Shown: in pieces, positions 1 through 8,633 of the stretch
Layout: each line of letters starts with the position of its first letter
How positions within the stretch are numbered: the stretch's first letter is position 1
Origin: an uncultured Lachnospiraceae bacterium
GTDB lineage: Bacteria > Bacillota > Clostridia > Lachnospirales > Lachnospiraceae
Reading direction: 5' to 3'
NCBI GenBank assembly: GCA_947175055.1
Contig: CAMWLJ010000025.1
Location: 1-41,405, forward strand
Length of the DNA stretch: 41,405 nt
Program-made: the position numbers and the translations under genes
The notes under the pieces: model-generated
Databases searched by the model: none
The model's input: only the letters and a program-made list of their open reading frames with translations
What the model was told of the DNA's origin: nothing

Positions 1-46
1 GTTATTGACTGCTTAAAGGTTCGATTTGAAATGAAACTTTGCAGAA

Positions 47-475
47 TTGCCGGTGCAGGAAGTAGCAACGTACCCGGAATTTTCCGGGAGCAGATTTGAG
101 CCTGGACGCATACAGCCCTTGACTTTCCTCTTCCGCAAGATTCCAGTAGCGGAGTACCAGCTTGCAATATGGAGTGAAAAAGACACGCTTTATTACAATG
201 ACCTGAAAGAAAGCGAGATGGAGTGGTTCATTTCCCTGATAGAGAGCGAGAAAAGATTCCTGAATAACAGAACTATGGACAGCATTTATAACAAGTACGG
301 TTTTGCGGTATACATGGAAATCCGGGAGGCACATGATTATTTTCTGAAAAATGCTGATGAAGCACTGGCAGAGAAGATAGTACAAGAGTATATGCCGATT
401 ATCGAAAAATCTATGAATAAACCATCAATTCCATCTGAATATTTCACGTTCCGAGAGCCATCGGTACGCTTTTGA
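47..475 (+). CDS. hypothetical protein, probably truncated remnant
   Basis: I do not recognise this protein. The frame is open only from just after a TGA at 32-34, the first possible start is a TTG at 47 with no ribosome binding site, and the product would be 142 residues. It is soluble-looking and charged, with a WSEKDTLYYNDLK stretch and a helical second half; no membrane segment or signal peptide is visible. Frame 1 upstream (VIDCLKVRFEMKLC, from base 1) also looks protein-like, so the gene may be cut by the window edge and frameshifted near base 45. The inverted repeat and integrase scrap that follow suggest it belongs to a decayed mobile element. Whether it is expressed is doubtful. Confidence 0.4.
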   Translation: MPVQEVATYPEFSGSRFEPGRIQPLTFLFRKIPVAEYQLAIWSEKDTLYYNDLKESEMEWFISLIESEKRFLNNRTMDSIYNKYGFAVYMEIREAHDYFLKNADEALAEKIVQEYMPIIEKSMNKPSIPSEYFTFREPSVRF

Positions 476-507
476 GATCCAATTACATTTTGCCAAGCAT
501 GAGGATA

Positions 508-587
508 CTCAAATGGTGCTTCTGTGTCAATGACAAGGGCTAACGCCTGCGCTAAGGCGCATCATTGACACAAAATCCCCATTTGAG
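508..587. repeat. long inverted repeat (26-bp arms) beside integrase remnant
   Basis: The arm at 508-533 and the arm at 562-587 are inverted copies matching at 23 of 26 positions; the inner 11 bases (TGTGTCAATGA / TCATTGACACA) are perfect. The 28-base centre holds a second small hairpin, CGCCT (544-548) with AGGCG (555-559). There is no T-run after it, so it is not a classical terminator. It lies between a broken ORF and an integrase fragment, so it may be a palindromic element or a hairpin left by an integrated element. Confidence 0.65.
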
Positions 588-700
588 TAAGGGCAGCTAA
601 GCAAAAGTAAGGGTGGATTTGTTCTGTGAACCGTTGGATCTATTCGAGAATATCGCTGGCTCCATTCAGGCGTATGCATGGAGCTATTGTCGTGAAATAA

Positions 701-838
701 TCACTTGAGCCTAAAGTATTGCAGTATATCATGGGGCATGCCAATGTGTCTGTGACATTGGATATATATACCCATTTGGATTTTACGAAAATTCAGGAGA
801 AGATGGAAGCGGTTCATGATAATATGAGGATTGGATAA
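701..838 (+). pseudogene. tyrosine recombinase/integrase, C-terminal remnant
   Basis: From 710 the frame reads PKVLQYIMGHANVSVTLDIY and continues THLDFTKIQEKM to a TAA at 836-838. This is the C-terminal end of phage/ICE-type tyrosine integrases: the GH of MGHANVSVTLDIYTH is the conserved box-II His region and the Y of IYTH is the nucleophile tyrosine. In-frame stops lie just upstream (698-700), and there is no start codon or N-terminal domain, so only about 45 residues survive. It marks the end of an excised or degraded integrative element next to htpG. A 10-bp direct repeat follows at 895-915. Confidence 0.8.
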
Positions 839-894
839 AATTGCACCTGTTGTCATTTGGCGCAAAATGCGATATGGCAGCAGGATTTTTTCGC

Positions 895-915
895 AAAAGG
901 TACAGAAAAGGTACA
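895..915. repeat. 10-bp direct repeat AAAAGGTACA, 11-bp period
   Basis: AAAAGGTACA occurs at 895-904 and again at 906-915, just downstream of the integrase remnant. It could be an arm-type integrase or excisionase binding site, or part of an old attachment region. Function is not shown by the sequence. Confidence 0.4.
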
Positions 916-991
916 AAATACAGCTTTGTAAAAGTATTGATACCGAAAGGATCCCCATTTTATCAGAATTTTATAAAATTTTAGAAAAATA

Positions 992-1018
992 TTAGCACTC
1001 ACCATTAATGAGTGCTAA
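992..1018. promoter_or_regulatory. CIRCE operator (HrcA binding site)
   Basis: TTAGCACTC (992-1000), nine bases, then GAGTGCTAA (1010-1018): an exact match to the CIRCE consensus TTAGCACTC-N9-GAGTGCTAA bound by the heat-shock repressor HrcA. It sits immediately upstream of the htpG promoter at 1027-1055. HrcA itself is not in the window. Confidence 0.95.
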
Positions 1019-1026
1019 TATTTTTC

Positions 1027-1055
1027 TTGACTTCTGGATAAGAGCGTATTAAACT
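1027..1055 (+). promoter_or_regulatory. sigma-A-type promoter of htpG
   Basis: TTGACT (1027-1032), a 17-bp spacer, and TAAACT (1050-1055). It lies 9 bp after the CIRCE operator, so a transcript would start near 1062, about 80 bases before the chosen htpG start. Confidence 0.7.
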
Positions 1056-1143
1056 ATCTAGCAGGTAAGGAAAGAATATGTGCCGTGTGGTGCATGGCAG
1101 AATGAAGATTAAAGTAAACAGGATCAGAAAGGAATGTGAGAAA

Positions 1144-3324
1144 ATGGCAGCAAAGCATGGTAATTTATCAATTAACAGCGACAATATTTTCCCGATCATC
1201 AAGAAGTGGTTGTATTCCGACCATGATATCTTCTTCCGGGAGCTGATCTCCAACGGATGTGATGCGATCACGAAGTTGAAGAAATTGGACATGATGGGTG
1301 AATATGCCCTGCCGGACGGTTATAAGCCGCAGATTCAGGTGATCGTGAATCCGGAGGAGAAGACGCTCAAGTTTATCGATAACGGTATCGGTATGACGGC
1401 AGACGAGGTGGAGGAGTATATCAACCAGATAGCTTTTTCCGGCGCTACGGACTTTATCGAGAAGTATAAGGATAAGGCCAATGAGGATCAGATCATCGGA
1501 CATTTCGGTCTTGGTTTCTATTCGGCGTTCATGGTGGCGGACGAGGTGCATATCGACTCCCTGTCCTGGCAGGAAGGCGCGCAGCCGGTACACTGGGAGT
1601 GTGACGGCGGCACGGAATTCGATATGGAAGAGGGCACGAGGACCGAGATCGGTACGGAGATCACGCTGCTGATCAACGAGGACTGCCTGGAGTTCTGTAA
1701 TGAATATAAGGCCAGAGAGGTCATTAAGAAATATTGTTCCTTTATGCCCACGGAGATCTATCTGTCCAAGGCAAACACTACGGAAACGCAGACGGTTACG
1801 GCTGACGAGAAGCTGGATACGGATGAAGTAGTGGAAGAGATCAAGAAGGAGAAGGAAGAGGACGAGCAGAAGTTCAAGATCAAGAAGCGTCCGGAACTGT
1901 TAAATGAGACTCATCCGCTCTGGACGAAGCATCCGAATGAGTGCACGAAGGAAGAGTACCTGGAGTTCTACCGCAAGGTGTTCCAGGATTACAAGGAGCC
2001 GTTATTCTGGATCCACCTGAACATGGATTATCCTTTCAATATGAAGGGTATCCTGTATTTTCCGAAGATTAACATGGAGTATGAGTCCATTGAGGGAACG
2101 ATCAAGCTGTATAACAATCAGGTGTTTATCGCGGATAATATCAAGGAAGTCATTCCGGAGTTCCTGCTTTTGTTAAAAGGGGTGATCGACTGTCCTGATC
2201 TGCCGCTGAACGTATCCAGAAGCGCGCTGCAGAATGACGGGTTTGTCAAGAAAATCAGCGAGTACATCACCAAGAAGGTGGCAGACAAGCTGTCCGGCAT
2301 GTGCAAGACAGAGAAAGAAGAATATGAGAAATATTGGGATGATATCAGTCCCTTCATCAAGTTTGGCTGCCTGAAAGACGACAAGTTCTGTGAGAAGATG
2401 ACGGATTATATCCTTTTCAAGAATCTGGACGGCAAATATCTGACATTGCCTGAGTGTTTGGAAGTCAATAAGATCGATCCGGATGAGGTAAAGGACGCTG
2501 AGAAGGCGGAAGCTGAGACTGCTGAGGAGAACGACGAGAAGACAGAAGCTGAGGCCGTTGATGAGAACGACGAGAAAGCAGAAGATAGCCAGTCAGAAGG
2601 TGAGATGGCTTCCTCGTCGGCAGTGGATGAGAACGGTGAGAAAGTGGAAGCCGAGATCGTTGAGGAGGAGGACGAAGAGGACTCCGAGGAAGCCGAAGAG
2701 GAGAAGAAAGAGAAAGTCATCTACTATGTGACGGATGAGAAGCAGCAAAGCCAGTATATCAACATGTTCAAGGCTGCCAAGATGGATGCAGTGATCCTTA
2801 CACACAATATCGACCAGCCTTTTGTATCCCAGCTGGAGATGAAGAACGAGGGAATCAAGTTCCAGAGGATCGATGCGGACTTAACGGATGTCTTCAAGGC
2901 CAAGACCTCCAAGAAGGCTGAGAAGGAGATGGAGAAACAGGCGGAAGAAGTTGCCGCTCTGATGAAGAAAGTCCTCAAGAAGGACGCGATCAAGGTAAAG
3001 ATCGAGAAGCTGAAGAACAAGAAGATCTCATCCATGATCACGCTGTCGGAGGAATCCCGCAGAATGCAGGATATGATGAAGATGTATTCCATGCAGGGTA
3101 TGGATATGGGCATGGGCTTCGGCAAGGAAGGCGAGACGCTGATTCTGAATGCCAACCATCCGCTTGTACAGTACGTGCTGGATCACCAGGACGGTGAGAA
3201 TGTGAAGATGATCTGTGAACAGCTCTATGATCTGGCACTGCTGCAGCAGGCGCCGCTTGAGCCGGAGGCTATGACGAAGTTCGTTGCCAGAAGCAATGAG
3301 ATCATGATGTTATTGACGAAATAA
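1144..3324 (+). CDS. htpG: molecular chaperone HtpG (Hsp90) with acidic insert
   Basis: Cytosolic ATP-dependent Hsp90 chaperone, 726 residues from the ATG at 1144 (AAAGGAA about 10 bases upstream; an ATG at 1102 and the first possible start at 1078 lack a good site). The GHKL ATPase motifs are all present: FRELISNGCDA near residue 30, DNGIGM near 80, and GHFGLGFYSAF near 120. The middle-domain loop PLNVSRSALQ is intact and the C-terminal dimerisation domain follows. Compared with E. coli HtpG (about 624 residues, from memory) most of the extra length is a Glu/Asp/Lys-rich stretch at about residues 448-525, just before the KVIYYVTDE strand, containing three DEN(D/G)EK-like units. The CIRCE operator upstream predicts heat induction through HrcA. 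A strong terminator follows at 3347. Confidence 0.97.
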   Translation: MAAKHGNLSINSDNIFPIIKKWLYSDHDIFFRELISNGCDAITKLKKLDMMGEYALPDGYKPQIQVIVNPEEKTLKFIDNGIGMTADEVEEYINQIAFSGATDFIEKYKDKANEDQIIGHFGLGFYSAFMVADEVHIDSLSWQEGAQPVHWECDGGTEFDMEEGTRTEIGTEITLLINEDCLEFCNEYKAREVIKKYCSFMPTEIYLSKANTTETQTVTADEKLDTDEVVEEIKKEKEEDEQKFKIKKRPELLNETHPLWTKHPNECTKEEYLEFYRKVFQDYKEPLFWIHLNMDYPFNMKGILYFPKINMEYESIEGTIKLYNNQVFIADNIKEVIPEFLLLLKGVIDCPDLPLNVSRSALQNDGFVKKISEYITKKVADKLSGMCKTEKEEYEKYWDDISPFIKFGCLKDDKFCEKMTDYILFKNLDGKYLTLPECLEVNKIDPDEVKDAEKAEAETAEENDEKTEAEAVDENDEKAEDSQSEGEMASSSAVDENGEKVEAEIVEEEDEEDSEEAEEEKKEKVIYYVTDEKQQSQYINMFKAAKMDAVILTHNIDQPFVSQLEMKNEGIKFQRIDADLTDVFKAKTSKKAEKEMEKQAEEVAALMKKVLKKDAIKVKIEKLKNKKISSMITLSEESRRMQDMMKMYSMQGMDMGMGFGKEGETLILNANHPLVQYVLDHQDGENVKMICEQLYDLALLQQAPLEPEAMTKFVARSNEIMMLLTK

Positions 3325-3346
3325 GATCATAAGATAGATGATGTGG

Positions 3347-3380
3347 GAATAGAGGTTCAGATCGGTCTGGACCTCTATTC
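3347..3380. terminator. bidirectional terminator hairpin between htpG and the SpoIID-like gene
   Basis: A 15-bp stem, GAATAGAGGTTCAGA (3347-3361) against TCTGGACCTCTATTC (3366-3380), closes a TCGG tetraloop. It lies between two convergent genes. There is no long T-run on either side, so efficiency is uncertain. Confidence 0.75.
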
Positions 3381-3404
3381 TTGTGCGCCGGCCGGTCAGG
3401 GGCT

Positions 3405-4670
3405 TCATCCCGGCTCGGCGATCCGGCTTACGCCCACATAGACTTCCGAGATCTTATACCAGGTCGGATAATCCACGATACCGGATTGGGGAAGGTTGAA
3501 TACGCGCTGGAATACGCGCACGGCGTCGGCGGTGCGGGGGCCGTAGATACCGTCCGCGGTAATCCTGGGGATGGCGGGATAATTCTGTGCGATCCGGTTG
3601 AGCTGCTGCTGGATCTGCAGGACTTTGCCGCCGGAGGCTCCGACGCTTAAGTTATAGCCGGGCCAGGAGGAGGGCACACCGGATACGGCTACAGCGGTGT
3701 TGATGTACATGTCGCTGCCATAATAGTAACGTATGATCTCAATGGGGGTGTAGCCTTCATCGCCCAGATACTTGGAACCCCATTGACTTAGGCCGTTACA
3801 GGTTACATTCTTGCCGTCGCAGTAGGAGGTGAAGATCGGCTGTCTCACACCGGGGCGGGAGAGGTAGTTGGCGAAGATGGAGTCTACCAGTCTGTCAACA
3901 TTTGCGTAGATATTCCTGCCGTAGATCCATTTCTGATCGTAGGCGGTGGAGGAGGTGATGGTGAAATTGTATCCTTTACTCCGATACCACTCAGTATATA
4001 CACGATTTAACGTAAATGACATGATGGCCAGAGTATTGGCATAGATCGCATTTTCCGGCCAAGTGGCATAGATCTCCGAGGAGACCACGTTCTTGATATA
4101 ATCGCGGTAGCGTACATAATAATTCCCTGCGGTGGAATCAGACGGCACACCGTCATGCACGATGATGTATTCCGGGATTACGACGCGGCTTAGGACGATC
4201 TCACCGGATTCATCCATGGGTTTGATCTCATCTTCAGGAATCTTGGGCGGATAGTCGCCGTAGAGTGTATGATCCGGGATCACGATTGTTTCGGATTCTT
4301 CCTGTGATGTTTCGGTCGGGATCATCTCTATATTCTGCATGGCTGTGACTTCGGGCAGAACTTCTACACCGGATACGGTGACGGGTTCGTAGCCAGGAGC
4401 ATTTACTGTCAGGGTATATTCCGAATAGGGCATCGGTGAGTTGGGCGTCTGACTGTATTCGAGAGGCGGCGCCTTTAGCGTTACCGTCTCCGTCTGTCCT
4501 GAGGAATCGGTAGTCAGGGTCTCTATTGTGCTGTCAGGTTCACCGGTATAGGAAATGGTTATGTTGGCATTCTGGATCGGGATCAATCCTACATTGGCTG
4601 TGACATTGATCTGAAGACGTCCCTGATCGATGCCTTCATTCTGCATGCTTTTTAAAACAGGCTTTTGCAT
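3405..4670 (-). CDS. SpoIID/LytB-like protein with peptidoglycan-binding domain, no signal peptide
   Basis: 421 residues; start at 4670 supported by GAGG seven bases upstream. Residues about 15-115 form a beta-rich carboxypeptidase-regulatory-like domain. Residues about 160-325 carry SpoIID/LytB motifs: VVSSEIYATWPE with the presumed catalytic Glu199, then YCDGKNVTCNGLSQWG with Cys284 and Cys291, and GYTPIEIIRYYYG. Residues about 348-405 are a PG_binding_1 domain (LQIQQQLN, DGIYGPRT, AVRVFQ). SpoIID proteins are lytic transglycosylases acting on peptide-free glycan strands. Unlike SpoIID there is no N-terminal signal or membrane anchor, so it would stay in the cytoplasm unless released; mother-cell synthesis and a spore-coat location would fit. 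It is a paralogue of the protein at 29561-31390, and both have the same promoter type. Exact activity is inferred. Confidence 0.88.
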   Translation of the reverse strand: MQKPVLKSMQNEGIDQGRLQINVTANVGLIPIQNANITISYTGEPDSTIETLTTDSSGQTETVTLKAPPLEYSQTPNSPMPYSEYTLTVNAPGYEPVTVSGVEVLPEVTAMQNIEMIPTETSQEESETIVIPDHTLYGDYPPKIPEDEIKPMDESGEIVLSRVVIPEYIIVHDGVPSDSTAGNYYVRYRDYIKNVVSSEIYATWPENAIYANTLAIMSFTLNRVYTEWYRSKGYNFTITSSTAYDQKWIYGRNIYANVDRLVDSIFANYLSRPGVRQPIFTSYCDGKNVTCNGLSQWGSKYLGDEGYTPIEIIRYYYGSDMYINTAVAVSGVPSSWPGYNLSVGASGGKVLQIQQQLNRIAQNYPAIPRITADGIYGPRTADAVRVFQRVFNLPQSGIVDYPTWYKISEVYVGVSRIAEPG

Positions 4671-4698
4671 AAAAATACCTCGAGTATTCTCTTCTTAC

Positions 4699-4727
4699 TA
4701 TGGTATGTGCCGCAGTAAGATTTAGTT
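4699..4727 (-). promoter_or_regulatory. sigma-K-type promoter candidate for the SpoIID-like gene
   Basis: On the minus strand: AACT (4727-4724), a 16-base spacer, then CATACCATA (4707-4699). This fits the B. subtilis sigma-K pattern (-35 mACm, 16-17 bp, -10 CATANNNTA) with one mismatch at the last -35 base. The same AACT-N16-CATANNNTA pattern, preceded by TGT, stands before the paralogue at 29469-29497. Confidence 0.6.
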
Positions 4728-4837
4728 ACAGCAAGGTATGTGTATCCGGAGATCAGGGACTGCTTCGCGTTTGCTCCGGCAGCTTAAACTACGGCACTTG
4801 TCTTGCCCGGCTGCGGAGAGGAATGCCGGATTTCGTG

Positions 4838-4867
4838 TTGCGCAGGCTGTACTGTCAATGTTATAAT
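4838..4867 (+). promoter_or_regulatory. sigma-A-type promoter of the DUF5717 operon
   Basis: TTGCGC (4838-4843), an 18-bp spacer and a perfect TATAAT (4862-4867). Transcription would start near 4874. This argues against the ATG at 4878 and for the GTG at 4929, which has its own ribosome binding site. Confidence 0.6.
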
Positions 4868-4928
4868 TTAAATATCTATGTGGAGAAGCCGATACTATTT
4901 ACGGCGGATCTACTGCGAGGCGTGGGTA

Positions 4929-7900
4929 GTGACGGATAACGATATGAGGGGCCGGAAAGGTTTCCTGGCCGTTATAGAAAGGCAGACTGGAAACGTGCGA
5001 CAGGTTGTTGAAGATATTTTAAATGGTAAATTTAATCACAGTAGAGGGTCGTTGGAGTTATCCTGTCAGCGGATTCAGCTGGAAGTTGACGCTGATACGG
5101 TAACAGAAGGAAGCTTTACGATTATTGGCCTGCCGGGACGGGTGACAGAGGGGGATGTTATTTCTTCCGATCTGAGGATGCAATGTGTGAGTCCGGGGTT
5201 TAGCGGTGTACAGGATGAGATATTCTACCGGTTTGATGCCCATGGGATGGAACCGGGGGAGGAGGCCAAAGGCGATTTTCATATCATTTCCAACCAGGGG
5301 GAATACTATATTCCGTTCTCGGTGTCGATCACGGTCAGGACGATCGTGTCCAGTATGGGAGAGATCAAGAATCTGTTTCATTTTACCAATCTGGCGAAAA
5401 GCAACTGGGAGGAGGCTGTAAAGCTATTCTACGCAGAGGAGTTTGCCGGCGTGTTTACGGGCAATGATAAGCAGCATTATGCGGCCTATCAAGGTTTGAG
5501 CGCGGTTCGTGATAATGAGCATAATGTAGAAGAATTTCTGTTGGAGATCAATAAGAAAAGGCCGGTGGAATATCTGCCGGAGGAGACGGAGGTAAGGATA
5601 GAGGATCCGGAAGAGAACATTCGCTATACGCTGGTGGTGAACCGCAATGGTTGGGGCTACGCGCATTTCCGGATCGCAACAGCCGGGGAGTTTCTGCAGA
5701 CGGAAGAGGAGGAAGTGACGGAGACTTCTTTTCTGGGTAATATTTACAGATTATATTATTATGTTAACCATGAAAAGCTGCATAACGGGAACAATTATGA
5801 CAGCATCTGGCTGATATTTGATGATGGCACCTTCCTGGAGATACCGGTCACGGTGATGTGCCGCATAGCCGGCCGGCGGAAATTTGAACGATACCAGGAG
5901 AAAAAGGCGCTTACGGTAGAACTGATGGATTCTTACCAGACATTTCGTCTTAAGCGGATCAGTACCAGTACGTGGATGGCAGAGACAAACAGACTGCTGA
6001 GCCGGCTGATGGAGATTGACGACCGTGATATTGCCTTAAAGCTTTTTCAGGCGCAGATCATGCTTACGGAAGAACGCTATAACGAAGCGAGATGGATGAT
6101 TGAGAAGTATGAAGACCGTGTGGCCGAGTGCAGGGAGGATTATCCGGAGCTGTGGTGCTATTATCTGTACCTTACGACGTTGTACAGCAGAGAAGACAGC
6201 TATGTGGATGAAGTGGCGGAGACCGTTTCCGACATATACGTACGCAACAGAGGAAACTGGCGGATCGCATGGCTTCTTATGTACCTGTCGGAGGAATACA
6301 GCAAAGATCCTATGCGCAAATGGAGATTGCTGGAGGAAGTTTTCCGGTACAAATGCACGTCTCCTGTCATCTATATAGAAGCATGGCATCTGCTGTGCAT
6401 GAATCCGGCGATGCTCATGAAGCTGGATCTGTTTGAGCAGCAGATCCTCTCTTTTGCGGTCAGGCATGGTCTGATGAAGGATGAGATCATTCTGCAGATC
6501 GTGTATCTGTCTCAGAAGGAGAAACAATATTCAGCGAGCATCCTGCGTATTTTAAAGGGATGCTATGCCCTGCGCCCGCAGAACGATATCCTGCATGCGA
6601 TCTGCACGCTGCTGATCAAAGGAAATTGTTTTGGGGCGGCTTACTTTGAATGGTATAAGGCAGGGGTGGAGCGGAATCTTCGGATCACCCGCCTGTATGA
6701 GTATTACATGATGTCGGCGCCTTTGGATTACAGTGAACCTGTGCCGAAGATCGTACTCATGTATTTTGCATACCAGAGTAACTTAAGCTATGAGATCACG
6801 GCATACTTGTATGCCTATGTACATAAGCACAGAGCGGAGATGACAGAGATCTACATAAATTATACGGCTGCTATTGAGCGGTTTGTGGCGGAGCAGATGC
6901 GGTACGGCAGGATCAACAGGGATCTGGCATATCTGTATCGCAACGTGATCAGTTTACCGATGATCGATGAGGAGAGTGCGGCACAGCTGGCGACGCTTCT
7001 TTTTCTGAAGGAGATTAGGGTCTGGTCCGATAAGATCGTAGAGGTGTTTGTCGTCTATCCGTATGGAGTGGGAGAGAATGTCTATCCGGTATCGGAGGGA
7101 AAGGCTCTGGTCCCCGTTTACGATTCTGACTGCAAGATCTTATTGGGAGACAGAGAGGGGAACCGCTATACGGTAAGCATTGGGCATGAGGAGCAGGAAT
7201 TGTGCGGCCCTGCCAGATTAGCGCTTATGATCGCCCCTTTTGTGCGGGACAATCTGTGGTATGGGGTCTATACTTGTTTCGAGTACCAGAAAACACTTAC
7301 AGTGCAGGACGACAATGTGGACCTGTATGTGAGTCTCTCTAGGTCCGGGCTGATCGCGGAACCGACGAAGAAGGTGATACGTATGATGCTGGTGCGTTTC
7401 TTCTATTCGCGGGACCGGATGAGGGAGCTGGACGATTATCTGATGGCACTTCATCCCGAGGATATACAGAAACGCGACCGCAGAGAAATTGTGCGGTGTA
7501 TGGTGGTCCGGGGAATGTATGAGGAGGCATGGCAGTGGGTGCGGTACTGCGGGCCGAATGATATGGATGCCAAGGTTCTTCTGAAACTGTGCAGCAGGCT
7601 GTTAGACGGAGAGGAGATCTGGGAGGAGCCTGAGATGACAGGCATCCTTGCTTATGTGGTACAGCGCGGTAAGTACGACGAGAATGTACTGGATCATCTG
7701 GTGAAGTATTTCCGGGGCAGCATTAAAGAGATGCGAGACATATGGAAGATGGCGGAGTCTTTCGGGGTGAATACCTACGCGCTCTGTGAGCGGATGCTGG
7801 AGCAGATGCTGTACACGGGTGCGCATGTGGGGGAGAAGATTGAGATCTTCCGCACATACAATAAAGGGATGGGAAATGAAGAACTGCGGATGGCCTTTTT

Positions 7901-8561
7901 ATCCCAATGCTGTTATGACTATATGGTGAAAGAACAGATCGCGGATCCGTATATCTTCTGGGGCATCATGCAATTATATCAGAAAGAAGCTTTTATGCAC
8001 CGCGTGTGTAAGATGGCCTTCCTGCAGTATTATGCGGAGAACAGACAAGAGCAGGACGAACGGGTCAGGCAGACATGCTGTGCGTTCCTGCAGGATCTGC
8101 TGGCGGAGCGGATTCTGCTGCCGCTCTATAAAGACTATCAGGGCTATATCCCTCAAATGGATGAATTCCAAGATAAGACCCTGATCGAATACCGGGTAAA
8201 GCCCGGGTGCAGGGCCGTGATCCACTACATGATACAGGATGAGGGAGCAGCGGAAGGCGAATACCGTCAGGAAGAGATGCGGGATATGTTTGGGGGCATC
8301 TGTGTCAAAGAATTTATCCTCTTTTTCGGAGAGCGGCTGCAGTATTATATTACGGAGGAGTCGGAGAACGGATCGCGGCCGACCAGAAGCAACAGCATTG
8401 CGGCCAGCGATATGGAACCGGAAGATTTTGAGAGCCGCTACACAATACTGAACGATATCATGATCGGGAAAACGCTGCACGATTATGATACGGTAAACGA
8501 CCTGATGATGCAGTATTACAGACAGGATTTTGTGGTTGACCACTTATTTAAACTGCGCTAA
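4929..8561 (+). CDS. DUF5717 family protein, large beta-sandwich plus alpha-solenoid
   Basis: About 1210 residues, no signal peptide or membrane segment, so probably cytoplasmic. The GTG at 4929 is chosen because GAGG (4917-4920) lies eight bases upstream; the ATG at 4944 is the alternative. The first 330 or so residues hold two beta-rich, Ig-like segments (LELSCQRIQLEVDADTVTEG, then a second around NRNGWGYAHFRIATAG). The remainder is almost all helical with many aromatic pairs spaced like TPR or other solenoid repeats, for example the segment around WCYYLYLTTLYSRED. The general pattern matches DUF5717, a family without known function that I recall from Lachnospiraceae. It is the first gene of an operon with a DUF5716 Hsp70-like protein (72-bp gap), a TPR-like protein and a coiled-coil membrane protein, so it is likely the scaffold or client-binding partner. 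Function is inferred from context only. Confidence 0.85.
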   Translation: MTDNDMRGRKGFLAVIERQTGNVRQVVEDILNGKFNHSRGSLELSCQRIQLEVDADTVTEGSFTIIGLPGRVTEGDVISSDLRMQCVSPGFSGVQDEIFYRFDAHGMEPGEEAKGDFHIISNQGEYYIPFSVSITVRTIVSSMGEIKNLFHFTNLAKSNWEEAVKLFYAEEFAGVFTGNDKQHYAAYQGLSAVRDNEHNVEEFLLEINKKRPVEYLPEETEVRIEDPEENIRYTLVVNRNGWGYAHFRIATAGEFLQTEEEEVTETSFLGNIYRLYYYVNHEKLHNGNNYDSIWLIFDDGTFLEIPVTVMCRIAGRRKFERYQEKKALTVELMDSYQTFRLKRISTSTWMAETNRLLSRLMEIDDRDIALKLFQAQIMLTEERYNEARWMIEKYEDRVAECREDYPELWCYYLYLTTLYSREDSYVDEVAETVSDIYVRNRGNWRIAWLLMYLSEEYSKDPMRKWRLLEEVFRYKCTSPVIYIEAWHLLCMNPAMLMKLDLFEQQILSFAVRHGLMKDEIILQIVYLSQKEKQYSASILRILKGCYALRPQNDILHAICTLLIKGNCFGAAYFEWYKAGVERNLRITRLYEYYMMSAPLDYSEPVPKIVLMYFAYQSNLSYEITAYLYAYVHKHRAEMTEIYINYTAAIERFVAEQMRYGRINRDLAYLYRNVISLPMIDEESAAQLATLLFLKEIRVWSDKIVEVFVVYPYGVGENVYPVSEGKALVPVYDSDCKILLGDREGNRYTVSIGHEEQELCGPARLALMIAPFVRDNLWYGVYTCFEYQKTLTVQDDNVDLYVSLSRSGLIAEPTKKVIRMMLVRFFYSRDRMRELDDYLMALHPEDIQKRDRREIVRCMVVRGMYEEAWQWVRYCGPNDMDAKVLLKLCSRLLDGEEIWEEPEMTGILAYVVQRGKYDENVLDHLVKYFRGSIKEMRDIWKMAESFGVNTYALCERMLEQMLYTGAHVGEKIEIFRTYNKGMGNEELRMAFLSQCCYDYMVKEQIADPYIFWGIMQLYQKEAFMHRVCKMAFLQYYAENRQEQDERVRQTCCAFLQDLLAERILLPLYKDYQGYIPQMDEFQDKTLIEYRVKPGCRAVIHYMIQDEGAAEGEYRQEEMRDMFGGICVKEFILFFGERLQYYITEESENGSRPTRSNSIAASDMEPEDFESRYTILNDIMIGKTLHDYDTVNDLMMQYYRQDFVVDHLFKLR

Positions 8562-8633
8562 TGCAACGATGATCAAGTCTTTGCTGGATTTGCGTAGGAT
8601 TTATGTTAACACAGAAAAGGGTGACGGGCAAGG

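Noticed and set aside
613-708. Small 31-codon frame before the integrase remnant
   Set aside because: It lies in decayed mobile DNA, has no clear ribosome site, and no recognisable motif.
2406-2720. Long Ser-rich minus-strand frame inside htpG
   Set aside because: It is the antisense of the GAG/GAA-rich acidic insert and has no protein-like composition.
4878-4928. N-terminal extension of the DUF5717 protein from ATG 4878
   Set aside because: The ATG lies about four bases after the expected transcript start and has no ribosome site, while GTG 4929 has GAGG at proper distance.
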